Assembly: GCA_050942615.1 (NCBI GenBank)
Contig: JBMNNQ010000002.1
Coordinates: forward strand, 27,133 to 91,132
Origin: JAAZMI01 sp050942615
GTDB lineage: Bacteria > Bacillota > Dethiobacteria > DTU022 > UBA8154
Reading direction: 5' to 3'
DNA: 64,000 nt
The translations under genes and the position numbers were made by a program. The first letter of the stretch is position 1. Each line of letters starts with the position of its first letter. Below, one piece after another: positions 27,072-36,208 of this stretch. The notes under the pieces are model-generated. The model was not told where the DNA came from. It saw only the letters and a list, made by a program, of their open reading frames with translations, and searched no databases.

Positions 27072-27998
27072 ATGCCGGAACAAGAAAGGCTGGGGTATAT
27101 CCTCAAAGGAAGGATCCTGGGAAGGCATAATCCCCAACAATATTGCCGGCAGGTTGCCCGGTGGTTTGCATACATTGTATTAACCTGGCAAAAAAAAGTG
27201 GGCAGTTGCCATCTCGTTTCGCCACGAAAACAGGCCGGGAATATTATTTACTTAAAAAAGAACTTTAATCCTGCCGATTACAGCACCCTTTGGGAATTTA
27301 TCCAGAACGGGCCTGTAAAAAGTAGGGTGACAACTGCCAGGCAAGGCGCCGGTTTGTCGGGTGCCGGCTACCAGTCAGAGCTGGAAAAACTGACAGGCAA
27401 TTATCTTCATAACCTGCTCACTCTGGTTATTGCAGAGCTAATTGAAGAACATAACCCTTTCTTGCGGGAATGGGTGCAAGGGTCTAATTTTCGGCATGAT
27501 TTTGGGGAAACAGTTCCCTACAGGGTGGAAAACGCCGGCAGGATTGCAGCCGAAGTTCTCTCTTCTGACTTAATTGGTGATTTTCTTATGCAGACCTTTA
27601 CTGCCGAGTTAAAGGCCGGGGTTCTCAAGATACCCTGCCAAACGTTATTTCAACATGGGAACAAGGCAGCCCAAAAAATGCTAAGGGAAGAACGTCAAAG
27701 GCGTATGGAATTTGCAGCAAGACAGCGGCTGGGTGAGGCGGCAGACCGTAAAAAGGCTGCAGTGCTCTGGCAAAGGGTATGGGGGAAAGTGGAAAGGCGG
27801 GAGGGGGAAGTTGGCCGGAAAAGATTGCAAAAACAAGTAATCGATCAGCATATTTATGAAGAAAAATTAAAGCATATTTTTGAAGAGCTCTGCAGCGAGG
27901 GGACAAAAAGAACAGAAATAAAATTTTTGGCCCTGTTCCCGCAGTGTAACTTTTCAAATTCTGTTACAAAAGTACTCACAAATTTTCCCGGTGACTAG
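27072..27998 (+). CDS. Hypothetical protein, 308 aa
   Basis: No family recognised. ATG 27072 has an AAAGGGGG site; the longer frame from 27009 would start inside the tandem repeat. The product is highly charged, with a helical, Arg/Lys/Glu-rich C-terminal third (about residues 205-280) that looks like a coiled coil (KMLREERQRRMEFAARQRL). No signal peptide or transmembrane segment is visible. A TATAAT lies 25 bases upstream. It stands alone between the URO-D family gene and the cyclodeaminase-family gene. Confidence 0.7.
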   Translation: MPEQERLGYILKGRILGRHNPQQYCRQVARWFAYIVLTWQKKVGSCHLVSPRKQAGNIIYLKKNFNPADYSTLWEFIQNGPVKSRVTTARQGAGLSGAGYQSELEKLTGNYLHNLLTLVIAELIEEHNPFLREWVQGSNFRHDFGETVPYRVENAGRIAAEVLSSDLIGDFLMQTFTAELKAGVLKIPCQTLFQHGNKAAQKMLREERQRRMEFAARQRLGEAADRKKAAVLWQRVWGKVERREGEVGRKRLQKQVIDQHIYEEKLKHIFEELCSEGTKRTEIKFLALFPQCNFSNSVTKVLTNFPGD

Positions 27999-28132
27999 TG
28001 CCAGCGGGTACTGGTTTATAATATAATATTATAACTATAAGATTGCGTTTCTTAATAACAATGTGACCGCTTTTAGCACGAAAATAGACAGCGCTGAACA
28101 TGACTATGACTATTGTAGAAAGGGGGATTTAT

Positions 28133-28705
28133 ATGGGCGAAATACCGATTATTAAAGATTTGCGGTTAACTGCCTATTTTCAAAAACTTTCTGCAGATTC
28201 CCCTTACCCCAGCGCCGGGTCATCCGCAGCCTTGACTGTTGCCCATGCTGCAGCCCTTTTTGCCATGGCCTGCCGGGTAAACCTAAGAAAAATTAAAGAG
28301 GGCTTATCTGCAGAGAAGGGAAACAACGGCCGGCAGGTTTTTTGGCAGGAAACCTTGGGGAAAGCAGAACTTCTTTTTGAACAAACGCTTGCATTGGCCC
28401 AGGAAGACGGTTTTGCGGTAAAAGATTTTATTGAAGGGGTTCCCCGGGGTGCGGAAAGGGCCACCGCCATCCCTTTGAAAATTGCCCGTTGTGCCGGGGA
28501 AATAATCATTTTGACCAAGGGCGCCCTTCCAAAATCTTATGTTCCTGTGCAGGCAGATGTGGAATGTGCCCGCTGTTTGGCAGCAGGGGGCAAACAGGCT
28601 GCCCTTACAGTAGCCCGCTATAATCTTCCCCTGCTTGATCAGGATAAAAGGGAAAGTTATGCTGACCAAATTTCCAAAGTTGATCAGGATGGGGCAAGGC
28701 CTTGA
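28133..28705 (+). CDS. Cyclodeaminase/cyclohydrolase (FtcD C-domain, FchA-like) family protein
   Basis: 190 aa all-helical protein of the formiminotransferase-cyclodeaminase superfamily. In clostridia a stand-alone form (FchA) hydrolyses methenyl-tetrahydrofolate. The conserved stretch SPYPSAGSSAALTVAHAAALFAMA corresponds to the GGGS-containing N-terminal motif, with Gly partly replaced (SAGSS). Start ATG 28133 has AAGGGGG upstream; an earlier ATG at 28100 lacks a site. No other folate gene is adjacent, so assignment to one-carbon metabolism is from family membership only. Confidence 0.75.
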   Translation: MGEIPIIKDLRLTAYFQKLSADSPYPSAGSSAALTVAHAAALFAMACRVNLRKIKEGLSAEKGNNGRQVFWQETLGKAELLFEQTLALAQEDGFAVKDFIEGVPRGAERATAIPLKIARCAGEIIILTKGALPKSYVPVQADVECARCLAAGGKQAALTVARYNLPLLDQDKRESYADQISKVDQDGARP

Positions 28706-28846
28706 TACGTAAATTTCTACAATAATAGCCGTAATAGCCGGGCCTGTAAAGGCCGCAATCATAAATATTTTTTGCCGGCAGGGAAAATCATATTTAAAAA
28801 GTTTTCGGTTTGGGAAAAATATAACAAAACCGGGTTGGGTAATTGC

Positions 28847-29050
28847 ATGCAAAAAAAAATCAGCCGGAAACATGGGCTGGGAAAGGCGGCTTGTGCTATG
28901 CACAGGATTAAAAAAACAGTATTTGTTACCTTAGCTGTTTTATTCTTAATTATCGGTGCTGCGGGTGTTATACTGCCAATTTTACCAGCGATACCGTTTT
29001 TACTGGTGGCCTCTTATTTTTTAACAAAGGGGACTGCACAGTTTAGCTAA
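28847..29050 (+). CDS. DUF454 (YbaN-like) membrane protein, C-terminally truncated
   Basis: About 67 residues. The family signature GAAGVILPILPAIPFLLVASYF matches the first two helices of DUF454 (YbaN) inner-membrane proteins, but these normally have about 115-125 residues. Here the frame ends just after FLTKGTAQFS, where the second half would begin, and no continuation was found in another frame. It is either a degraded gene or a genuinely short form. Start is uncertain (ATG 28847 or ATG 28901). Confidence 0.5.
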   Translation: MQKKISRKHGLGKAACAMHRIKKTVFVTLAVLFLIIGAAGVILPILPAIPFLLVASYFLTKGTAQFS

Positions 29051-29228
29051 GGGTACCCCGTTTTTTGCAGGTGTTAATCAAACATTTTTGCAAAGGAAAC
29101 CAGAGCCCGGTGGGAAAGTTTTCTTACCTGATACCCAGGTAGTTTGTTTTGCAGGGAACTAACCGGCCGGCGCCCTGGTTTTTTGTATTTTAACTGTTTT
29201 ACAGGGAGGTTAGGGGAATGCCGTCAAA

Positions 29229-30914
29229 CTATTTTATGACCCTTAAGGGCCTCATCATATCATTGTCTTCATGTTCCAAGATATGGCAGTGCCAGACATA
29301 ATCACCGGTATGTTCCTTAAAATGCATTACAATAGTTGTGACCTCCCCGGGTGTCGCCCTGGCTACGTCTTTAAGCCCTTTTTCGTAATCTGCGGGCGGG
29401 GTTAAACTTTCCGGAACAAACAAATAGTTTCCGTCAGCATCAAAATCATCAGCGGCAAACGGTTTCCTACCTAATATTTCAAAGTTAACCAAATGAACAT
29501 GAATGGGGTGGGGAAAGGCAAAATGGTTTACCAGATGCCATATCTCTATAGTGTCCAGTTTGGCAATTTCTGTAGCCGGTTCATGCCACATGCGGTCGTT
29601 TAAAAGATGCAACACCCTGCCAAAGTGATCGGTAGTTTCATCCAGGTGCAAAGTTCTCTCCCTGTAAGCCAAAGCGGGGTTGATGCTGTGGTAGGGGAAC
29701 AGATCTTCGGGCATAGCACTTGTATCCGGGTGTTTTAAGGGCAGTACAACCCTAAATTGCATAATCAGGCCGGTATCTTCATCAGCCGGCGGGGTGCTTC
29801 CCGGCCCCCCGTTTACCAGGTTTATGCTTTGCCCTTGAAATTGGGAAAAATCAATAACGACGTCGATTCTTTCTGCGGGTTCCAGAATGAAAGAATTAAT
29901 GGCAATAGATTGCCGCAGCAGCCCTTGTTCTGTGCCTATTTGATAAAAAGAAGCCCCATTATCCAGGCTGAAATCATATGCCCTTAAATTGGAGGCATTT
30001 AAAATTCGAAACCTGTATTTACGGGGTTCAACATCCAAATAGGGCCACAGTTTTCCGTTTACAGCTATCGTGTTGCCCAGAAAAAATGAGGGGGTTGACG
30101 GCACGGGTTTTGTTACCGGCGGGGTAGCGTTGTCCGGGTAGAATAAAGAACCGTTTTCATTAAAAGTTTTATCCTGGACTAGAAGGGGGACCTCATAGGG
30201 CCTTTCAGGCAGATTTAACCTTTTTTCCAACCGATCCCTGATCAGGTAAAATCCAGCCAAGCCGGCGTACACATTTAACCTTGTGATGCCGACAGCATGA
30301 TCATGGTACCATAAAGTGGCTCCGGGTTGATGATTAGTATATTCATAGACCTTTCTGGTAAAGTTTTGGCCTACTGTAGCAAAATTTTGGGTAAACCAGG
30401 CGTCTGGGTGGCCGTCGCTATGATCTGCAACATTGGCGCCGTGTAAGTGAACTACCGTTCTCACATCCGGGGTATCCATGGTGCCATGCAAGGTATGATC
30501 CACCGGTAACAGGTGTTTAAGGGGCAGGTTGTTGATCCATTCGACCTCAATAGCAGTATCCTTATGTACTTCAATAGTGGGGCCGGGGACAGTGCCATTG
30601 TACCCCCAAACTGTAGTTGGGGGAAACAATTTATGAAACCTGTGTTTTGCCTCCTGCATGGTTATACAATAGGTTTTACGAAGGCCCTGCATCTCTATTT
30701 TCTGTTTACTGCCCGGGGGGTAGGCTGGGTAATGCTGCCGGGAAGCCCGGGTGCCCAAAGGGATTCTGCCGGGAAAACGGGGGGGGCTAACAACTGCTGC
30801 ATGTACATTACACGGTCTTGCCACTTTGGGAATGGGTAGCGGATCGACAAATTTTGGAAAGGTAGAGGGAGCGGCCGGGTTTACCTGGAATTTTTTTTCA
30901 ACATGTTTTTCCAT
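29229..30914 (-). CDS. Multicopper oxidase, CotA/laccase type
   Basis: 561 aa. All four copper-binding blocks are present: HLHGANV near residue 155, WYHDHAVG near 203, HPIHVHLVNFEILGR near 468 and HCHILEHEDNDMMRPL near 542, including the Cys-His pair and axial Met of the type 1 site. Overall layout and length match the spore-coat laccase CotA, which oxidises phenolics and bilirubin. No signal peptide is visible, as for CotA. AAGGAAA precedes the ATG. It suggests that the host sporulates, and may handle oxygen or metals at the spore surface. Confidence 0.92.
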   Translation of the reverse strand: MEKHVEKKFQVNPAAPSTFPKFVDPLPIPKVARPCNVHAAVVSPPRFPGRIPLGTRASRQHYPAYPPGSKQKIEMQGLRKTYCITMQEAKHRFHKLFPPTTVWGYNGTVPGPTIEVHKDTAIEVEWINNLPLKHLLPVDHTLHGTMDTPDVRTVVHLHGANVADHSDGHPDAWFTQNFATVGQNFTRKVYEYTNHQPGATLWYHDHAVGITRLNVYAGLAGFYLIRDRLEKRLNLPERPYEVPLLVQDKTFNENGSLFYPDNATPPVTKPVPSTPSFFLGNTIAVNGKLWPYLDVEPRKYRFRILNASNLRAYDFSLDNGASFYQIGTEQGLLRQSIAINSFILEPAERIDVVIDFSQFQGQSINLVNGGPGSTPPADEDTGLIMQFRVVLPLKHPDTSAMPEDLFPYHSINPALAYRERTLHLDETTDHFGRVLHLLNDRMWHEPATEIAKLDTIEIWHLVNHFAFPHPIHVHLVNFEILGRKPFAADDFDADGNYLFVPESLTPPADYEKGLKDVARATPGEVTTIVMHFKEHTGDYVWHCHILEHEDNDMMRPLRVIK

Positions 30915-31081
30915 TAGATATTTCCTTTCTTTAGGTATTTGTATATTCTATGTTTTGTTTTCTGTTTTTGCCCGTTTTAAAAGGGGGTCCCAGGAAGAAT
31001 TCAGGATAGGGGGCTACTGTGGCGGGGGGGCCAGGCGGTATTGGCTGCGAAACCTTTAACCGGCTCCTCCCGGCCCTGGGG

Positions 31082-31121
31082 AATAAAAATAACAGCGCCG
31101 TAAACAGTGGCACGGCGCTGT
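31082..31121 (-). terminator. Terminator of the MFS gene
   Basis: On the minus strand, ACAGCGCCG pairs with CGGCGCTGT and is followed by TTATTTTTATT. It lies 30 bases after the stop codon of the MFS transporter. Confidence 0.85.
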
Positions 31122-31150
31122 CCTGGTGAACCGCTGTAAACAGATAAAAC

Positions 31151-32515
31151 TTAGATCAGGTGTTCAGAGGTAATTTTACCTTGTCTGGCCATTCTATAGA
31201 CAGCATAGGCGGCTCCGGTGGCAACGATAATATAAATTAGTTGAAATTTAAAACAAGCAGCAAAGGCCGGGACAGTATATGCGCCGCCCTTAGTAATTAC
31301 ATCCAAAATAAAGCCCCACAGTTGCTGACACAAACCCGCCCCAAAAACCCAGATAAAGGTATTGGTGAAACCTAAGGCGGTGCCCAGCCTGCTTTTGGGA
31401 AAAAGTTCACGAATCAGCATAAAGTTGGTTGTAACAGTGAGCATTTGGGCAAAACCCAGGAAGAAATTAGTGATCATTAAGGATGTGACAGTCATATTGC
31501 CGGCATTAAAGGCCATAAAAGCCCAAAAAACCAAAAACAGCACATTGCTGCCGATCAGGGTGCGGGTCAGGGTATATCTGTTTGTAAAAAAACCGGATGA
31601 GATGCTGCCCAGCATCAATCCGATAGACGCACATAAGAGAACATTACTGATCGTGATTGCAGGTACAGCCGGCATCAGGGTATGCATGTAGATGCCGATC
31701 CACAGGGATTGCAGGGTTTGCCCGCTGGCGCTGCTCCCCAGTGCTATGCAGGCACAAACCCATACGATCGGCGATCTAAGTATTTCTCCGGCGGAAATAT
31801 TTTCAACAACAGCAGCTTTGTTTTCAACCTTGAAGGATTTGGTGATACCTGTTTCTAAAATTTTCTCCGGCGACTGCAACCCCATCTTGTCCGGGGCGTC
31901 GCGCAGAAAGAGGGCTACCACAACAGCCATCAAAAGACTGACACCCCCGACAAAATAAATAACCGCGTGGCGCCAACCGCAAAAGTTCATCAACAGCTGC
32001 ATAGGGGTGGTGGCCAACAAACTGCCTAAGTTGCCCAGGCCCATAAAAATGGCATAGACAACAACATATTCCTTTGTAGTAAACCAGTTCGCACAAGTTT
32101 TGGCACCGGCAACCATGAAACCCGATATAGCCAAGGCAACCAGTACACGTCCTAAAATAATACCCATTGAACTGTGGGCCGCGCCAAAAACCAGGCAGCC
32201 GATCGCAGATAAAATTAATATTACAGACAACCCCATGCGCTGGCCATATTTATCAAGAAAAGTGCCCACCGGCCCCTGCGCAAAGGCATAGGTCCAGGTA
32301 AAGGCTAAACCAACCGTGCCCCAAAGGGTGGCGCTGATGTTGATATCTGCTTGGATTGCGTTACCCATAACTGACGGCACAATGCGCTGGAAAGTGGCAA
32401 ACATATAAACTATACTTACAATAACAAAAAAAACCCAGCGGGCGGTTTTAAACTTTTTAACCATTATTCCTTTTTCACTGTTGCCAATTGCTAAATTGCG
32501 TGCTATTTGATTCAT
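31151..32515 (-). CDS. Major facilitator superfamily transporter
   Basis: About 454 aa with twelve predicted helices. The motif between helices 2 and 3 (GTFLDKYGQRMGL) matches the MFS signature G-x-x-x-D-x-x-G-R-R, and the N-terminal R-x-x-P pattern (QRIVPSVMG) occurs in sugar-acid/oxalate-type anion transporters such as those of the ACS or OFA groups. The ATG at 32515 is preferred over a TTG 12 bases earlier, with GGAAGG upstream. It stands as a single gene with its own terminator. Substrate is unknown, perhaps an organic acid. Confidence 0.88.
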   Translation of the reverse strand: MNQIARNLAIGNSEKGIMVKKFKTARWVFFVIVSIVYMFATFQRIVPSVMGNAIQADINISATLWGTVGLAFTWTYAFAQGPVGTFLDKYGQRMGLSVILILSAIGCLVFGAAHSSMGIILGRVLVALAISGFMVAGAKTCANWFTTKEYVVVYAIFMGLGNLGSLLATTPMQLLMNFCGWRHAVIYFVGGVSLLMAVVVALFLRDAPDKMGLQSPEKILETGITKSFKVENKAAVVENISAGEILRSPIVWVCACIALGSSASGQTLQSLWIGIYMHTLMPAVPAITISNVLLCASIGLMLGSISSGFFTNRYTLTRTLIGSNVLFLVFWAFMAFNAGNMTVTSLMITNFFLGFAQMLTVTTNFMLIRELFPKSRLGTALGFTNTFIWVFGAGLCQQLWGFILDVITKGGAYTVPAFAACFKFQLIYIIVATGAAYAVYRMARQGKITSEHLI

Positions 32516-32750
32516 GTTTAACACCAACCTTCCGGAGATATGTTTTTATGGGTTGCAAACATATTGTAGGTTTCAGGAAAAGTTTAAAAAACAAAAGAAG
32601 TGTCTTTCCCTTAAGGCGCCCGTTCCTAAGTGCCTGTCTTTCCTAGTGCCTGTCCTTATAGTATACGTTACAATGATGGACAATGAAATAACAATTTCAC
32701 CGTTCTGCATGCTATAATATAACAGCAGCAATGGAAACCGGGTGTAGTCA

Positions 32751-33608
32751 ATGAAAATTAGAAAATTAGCGGTTGTTCTGACTCCCATAGTTTTATTACT
32801 GATAGCAGCCGGGCTTCTTATTGGCAGGGTTTTGTTGTCCGGCCCGCGTGTTGAGGTGCTGCTTTATCATGAGCTTGAACCGGGTGGATCACAGGAGTGG
32901 CCTATTATTGATCCGGAAAATTTTTACTGCCAACTTGAAGCCCTTTTGGCACACGGCTGGGAGCCTATAACCTTAGAGGATTTTGCCTCCTGGCAGCAAA
33001 ACCAGTTAAGGCTGCCCAATAAATCGTTCCTACTGACCTTTGATGATGGGGGGGAAAGCATCTATCATTATGCTTATCCTTATTTATTAGCAAAGCAGAT
33101 ACCGGCTACCATATTTTTGATCGCAAAATACCATGATCCCAGCCATGTGTTAACAGAAGAGGTCTTGCCTCCTAAATTAACGGCGGCACAAATTCAGGAA
33201 ATGTCCCGCGCGGGGATAATTAGCTTTCAAAGCCATGCCTATGATCTACACCGGGAAATTGACGGGGAGCCGGCTATTTTGGCCCTGCCTCCCGCGGCGG
33301 TGCTGGCAGATCTGCAAAAATCCAGACAGGTAATCAGCAGACTGACCGGGGAAGAAGTGCATAGCGTTGCCTACCCCTCTGGTACGGTGGATCAGAAAGT
33401 GATCAAGATGGCCTGGGAAGCAGGTTTTAACACAGGTTTTGCAGGGAACATTCAAGGTGCAGCACATAAAAAAGAAACAATGTCTGTCAAACGTTTTCCC
33501 TTGGACAACATATCTTTGGATGTTTTTAATAATTATTATGAAACCTTTGATCGATACCATAAACCACCTTTTTTATTTTTACGCAAATTATATAGGAAGG
33601 TAAAATGA
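32751..33608 (+). CDS. Membrane-anchored polysaccharide deacetylase (NodB family)
   Basis: 285 aa. An N-terminal transmembrane anchor (residues 7-30) precedes a NodB domain on the outer face. The catalytic motifs are TFDDGG near residue 96 (catalytic Asp and metal Asp), SHAYDLH near 163 (metal His residues) and VAYPSGT near 205. It should remove N-acetyl groups from peptidoglycan or an exopolysaccharide, like PgdA or IcaB. ATG 32751 is preceded by only a weak purine stretch; a TATAAT lies at 32713. A short membrane protein follows at once. Confidence 0.9.
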   Translation: MKIRKLAVVLTPIVLLLIAAGLLIGRVLLSGPRVEVLLYHELEPGGSQEWPIIDPENFYCQLEALLAHGWEPITLEDFASWQQNQLRLPNKSFLLTFDDGGESIYHYAYPYLLAKQIPATIFLIAKYHDPSHVLTEEVLPPKLTAAQIQEMSRAGIISFQSHAYDLHREIDGEPAILALPPAAVLADLQKSRQVISRLTGEEVHSVAYPSGTVDQKVIKMAWEAGFNTGFAGNIQGAAHKKETMSVKRFPLDNISLDVFNNYYETFDRYHKPPFLFLRKLYRKVK

Positions 33609-33609
33609 A

Positions 33610-34020
33610 TTGACAAGGAAAAATATTGTTACGTTCATAGTATTTATGGCAGTATTACTGGGCGGGTATTATGTTTACAATAATATGTTTCCTGTTGCAA
33701 GGCCCATACAATGTCCTTCAATTGAAGCTATAACAGCTATTAACATTTCAAATGACGACAATAAGGAAAGTAAAATACTTGGTACGGACTTTGCAAAAAC
33801 GGCCATATACATTAGTAATTCAAAGCCCACCAGAACTAGAAGTGTTAACGACACCCCAACAGTAAGGCCTCATTATAAAATTGAAATCTTGGCCGCAGAA
33901 AAAATGTTCAATTATTATGTTTACGAAAAAAATAATAACGTATACATTGAACGCCCGTATGAAGGAATATATATCATAGATAGACAAGTTGTTAATATTA
34001 TATCCAGGCGATTCCAATGA
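33610..34020 (+). CDS. Membrane-anchored protein of unknown function (possibly DUF5301)
   Basis: 136 aa. One N-terminal transmembrane segment (IVTFIVFMAVLLGGYYVY) and an extracytoplasmic part that looks mostly beta. The middle region (PSIEAITAINISNDDNKES) resembles DUF5301-type proteins of Firmicutes, which is a weak assignment. TTG 33610 follows an AGGAAGG site and lies one base after the deacetylase stop, so the two are probably co-translated. Its last codon overlaps the upstream frame of the next gene. Confidence 0.65.
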   Translation: MTRKNIVTFIVFMAVLLGGYYVYNNMFPVARPIQCPSIEAITAINISNDDNKESKILGTDFAKTAIYISNSKPTRTRSVNDTPTVRPHYKIEILAAEKMFNYYVYEKNNNVYIERPYEGIYIIDRQVVNIISRRFQ

Positions 34021-34061
34021 TGCAGGAATTTTGCAATAAAAACTTATTAGGGGATGAAGGT

Positions 34062-34535
34062 ATGTCTTTAGAACTAAAAATTCCGGGCAGGGGTGAGATT
34101 AGGCTTAAAAAAATAATTTTTGATTTAAATGGTACCCTGACGGTAGACGGGGAGCTGCACCAAAAAACCCTTTTCCTATTAAAAAAGGTGGCGGGGGTTT
34201 TGGATGTTCACATCCTGACGGCCGACACTTTGGGGGTGGCTGCGCAGATCGGCCGGCAAAACCATATAAATGTACAAGTTGTAGCCGGTGAAAACACCTC
34301 TGCGGCCAAGGTTAATTTTATAGAGCTCGCAGGGCCTGCTGAAACCATGGCAGTAGGTAACGGGACAAACGACGCCGGGATGTTGGCAAAGGCAGCTATT
34401 GGTATTGCGGTTTTAGGCCCGGAAGGTTGCGCAGTAGAAGCCCTTCGCGCTGCAGAACTGGTGGTTAACAATATTAACGATGCCCTCTGTATGATTTTAA
34501 AGCCCCAGCGCCTGATTGCCTCCCTTCGCCGCTAA
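34062..34535 (+). CDS. HAD-superfamily hydrolase (small, P-type-ATPase-like catalytic domain)
   Basis: 157 aa. Motif I FDLNGTLT near residue 27 replaces the usual DKTGTLT or DxDGT; both catalytic Asp positions are not clear, because the second is Asn (D-L-N-G-T). Motif IV VGNGTNDAGMLAKA near 108 is intact, as in soluble relatives of the P-type ATPase phosphorylation domain. ATG 34062 has AGGGG upstream; the ATG at 34017 overlaps the previous gene and has no site. Asn at the general-acid position is common in the related archaeal and Firmicute group, so activity remains possible. Confidence 0.8.
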   Translation: MSLELKIPGRGEIRLKKIIFDLNGTLTVDGELHQKTLFLLKKVAGVLDVHILTADTLGVAAQIGRQNHINVQVVAGENTSAAKVNFIELAGPAETMAVGNGTNDAGMLAKAAIGIAVLGPEGCAVEALRAAELVVNNINDALCMILKPQRLIASLRR

Positions 34536-34641
34536 AAGTGTATTTCACTATTTGCTGGATAATTCGTTGATTATGTTCCCAAAGTGCTATTGTTGGCTTT
34601 GTCAGCAATGGGTTATAATTATGTAAAAAGGGGTGATTAGT

Positions 34642-34876
34642 TTGAAAAATTACCCTGTTATTATTGAACAAGATGGGAAGGGGTATGTTGTCTCTTGTTT
34701 CTGGTTTGAATTGCATCGGGGCTCTTGAAAAGGTTGGGTATGTGGTAGTCAGGCAAAAATTACAAAAATTACCTCCTATAACTGTACCAAATCATAAGGA
34801 ACTTCGTCCGAGGTTGCTGCAAAAAATACCCAATGATGTGGATCTTACTGTCGAAAATTTTATTTTATTATTGTAA
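34642..34876 (+). pseudogene. Relic of a HicB/HicA toxin-antitoxin pair
   Basis: From TTG 34642 (AAAAGGGG site) the frame reads KNYPVIIEQDGKGYVVSC, the start of a HicB antitoxin, but stops at 34726 after 28 codons. In another frame the sequence continues as ALEKVGYVVVRQK...ITVPNHKELRPRLLQKI...LTVENFILLL, a HicA toxin that has lost its middle. The GSH segment with the catalytic His is missing between VRQK and ITVPNH. Both genes are therefore dead, and their fusion suggests one or two deletions. Confidence 0.75.
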
Positions 34877-35264
34877 AAACACAGTAAATTTTGCTGCTTC
34901 GATCAAAATAGTTTGGGGACAGGTTCTACTTCAGACTCTATGGAAGAAAATAAAAAAATGGTCAAGAGGAAGACCGTTTTAACCGGTGCTTCCTTTTTTT
35001 GTTTTTATTTACAAAAGGTTAATGAACACAAAAAAGATGTACTTGTATGTTAACCTTTCTGATCACCAGTTAAAGCCCCTCCCTTTTTTTCTGGTTCTTC
35101 GCAGCCTGCTGGGTTTCTTTATCCAAGGAGGAATTACTTTCCATAAAACTGTGTTTTGCAAAGTTTATACTTTGTTTAGATTTTGTTTACAGAAAAGTAA
35201 TAGCTACCCGCGCTATGCAGATAAAAACCAGTACATCGTAAAGTCCAGCGAAGAGGATAATTAT
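34877..35264. other. Intergenic region with terminator
   Basis: It contains TTTGGGGACAGGTTCT near 34914, which looks like a degenerate REP-type sequence, and the terminator at 34968-35000. The open frame that precedes the next gene's ATG here is not protein-like. Confidence 0.4.
34968..35000 (+). terminator. Intrinsic terminator
   Basis: GGAAG-ACCG pairs with CGGT-CTTCC (one bulged base) and is followed by seven T. Confidence 0.75.
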
Positions 35265-36161
35265 ATGGTTACTACCTATACAGAGCAAAAAAATGAGCCT
35301 TTATTCAATAAAGAGAACAACCCTTTTCATGAGGAAAGGGTTAAAGACATAGAGCGGATTTTAGATGCCCTGGCAGGCAATTTAAGAGAACAGGTCATCG
35401 TGACGGAAAATCCCGATAGCGGCAAGACACTTTCCGGCAAACTATCCGAAGGCCAGATCCCCGCTCTAATTAACGCCCTAGCCTCTTTTATGATAAAACA
35501 GGAATTTAGCAGCGGCAGGGGCGGGTTGGTTAATTTAGCCAACGACATTTACATTCAAGAGGTGCAGGGAACGGCAAAGGTCAATGCAGATGGAAGCCTG
35601 GAAAATATTCTCGGGGCAGCTACTGTTTCCGGCCTGGATGAAGCGGGCCGGGCCCAGGAAATAAGCTTAGAGGTTTTCTTTCAACTAAGTGATGTTAACT
35701 CTACCAGGGTAACCAAACCGGATCTTACGGGGGAAAAGGTCATCAACCGGGAAGAAAGGGATTTTAACAAGCTCTATCAGCCTACAGCGGAAAAATTTGT
35801 AGGCAAATTCAAAAATGATATCCTGATGGAAAAGGACGGCAGGTTTGTAAAAATTGGCGAAAGGCGGCTGGAAATTACCCTGCTGGATGAAAAGGAAGCT
35901 AAGGGTCATTACCGCGAAGAGCTTTGGGAGGGGTATGAAAAATACGCCAATTCTTTTCAGTCCTATATTTTTGAGGCCAAATTCAGCGATGAGGGGGACG
36001 TCAACAACGCCACCCTGGAGGGAACAACGGAAGAGGGCGCTGAGGTCAAGGGAACTATCTACTTCAATGGTTATGATGCCTTCATTTATTTAAATTTAAG
36101 CCAAAACCAACGAAACAGCAGTGTAATACATGACTCCACCTTCCGTCCAGACTTTGACTGA
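35265..36161 (+). CDS. Hypothetical protein, 298 aa
   Basis: No family recognised. ATG 35265 has a GAAGAGGA ribosome site, and codon use upstream of it is unlike a protein. The product is acidic, with no signal peptide or transmembrane segment, and begins with a Glu/Lys/Asn-rich helix (NPFHEERVKDIERILDALAG). The C-terminal half looks mainly beta (LEGTTEEGAEVKGTIYFNGYDAFIYLNLS). It precedes a truncated ABC ATPase by 47 bases. Confidence 0.65.
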   Translation: MVTTYTEQKNEPLFNKENNPFHEERVKDIERILDALAGNLREQVIVTENPDSGKTLSGKLSEGQIPALINALASFMIKQEFSSGRGGLVNLANDIYIQEVQGTAKVNADGSLENILGAATVSGLDEAGRAQEISLEVFFQLSDVNSTRVTKPDLTGEKVINREERDFNKLYQPTAEKFVGKFKNDILMEKDGRFVKIGERRLEITLLDEKEAKGHYREELWEGYEKYANSFQSYIFEAKFSDEGDVNNATLEGTTEEGAEVKGTIYFNGYDAFIYLNLSQNQRNSSVIHDSTFRPDFD

Positions 36162-36208
36162 GGTAAACTTGGCAAACCCTTTAGCTCACGACTTGGAGGC
36201 ATAAATAC

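Noticed and set aside
34986..35264. N-terminal extension of the 35265 gene
   Set aside because: The extra residues overlap a terminator, have atypical composition, and a good ribosome site marks ATG 35265.
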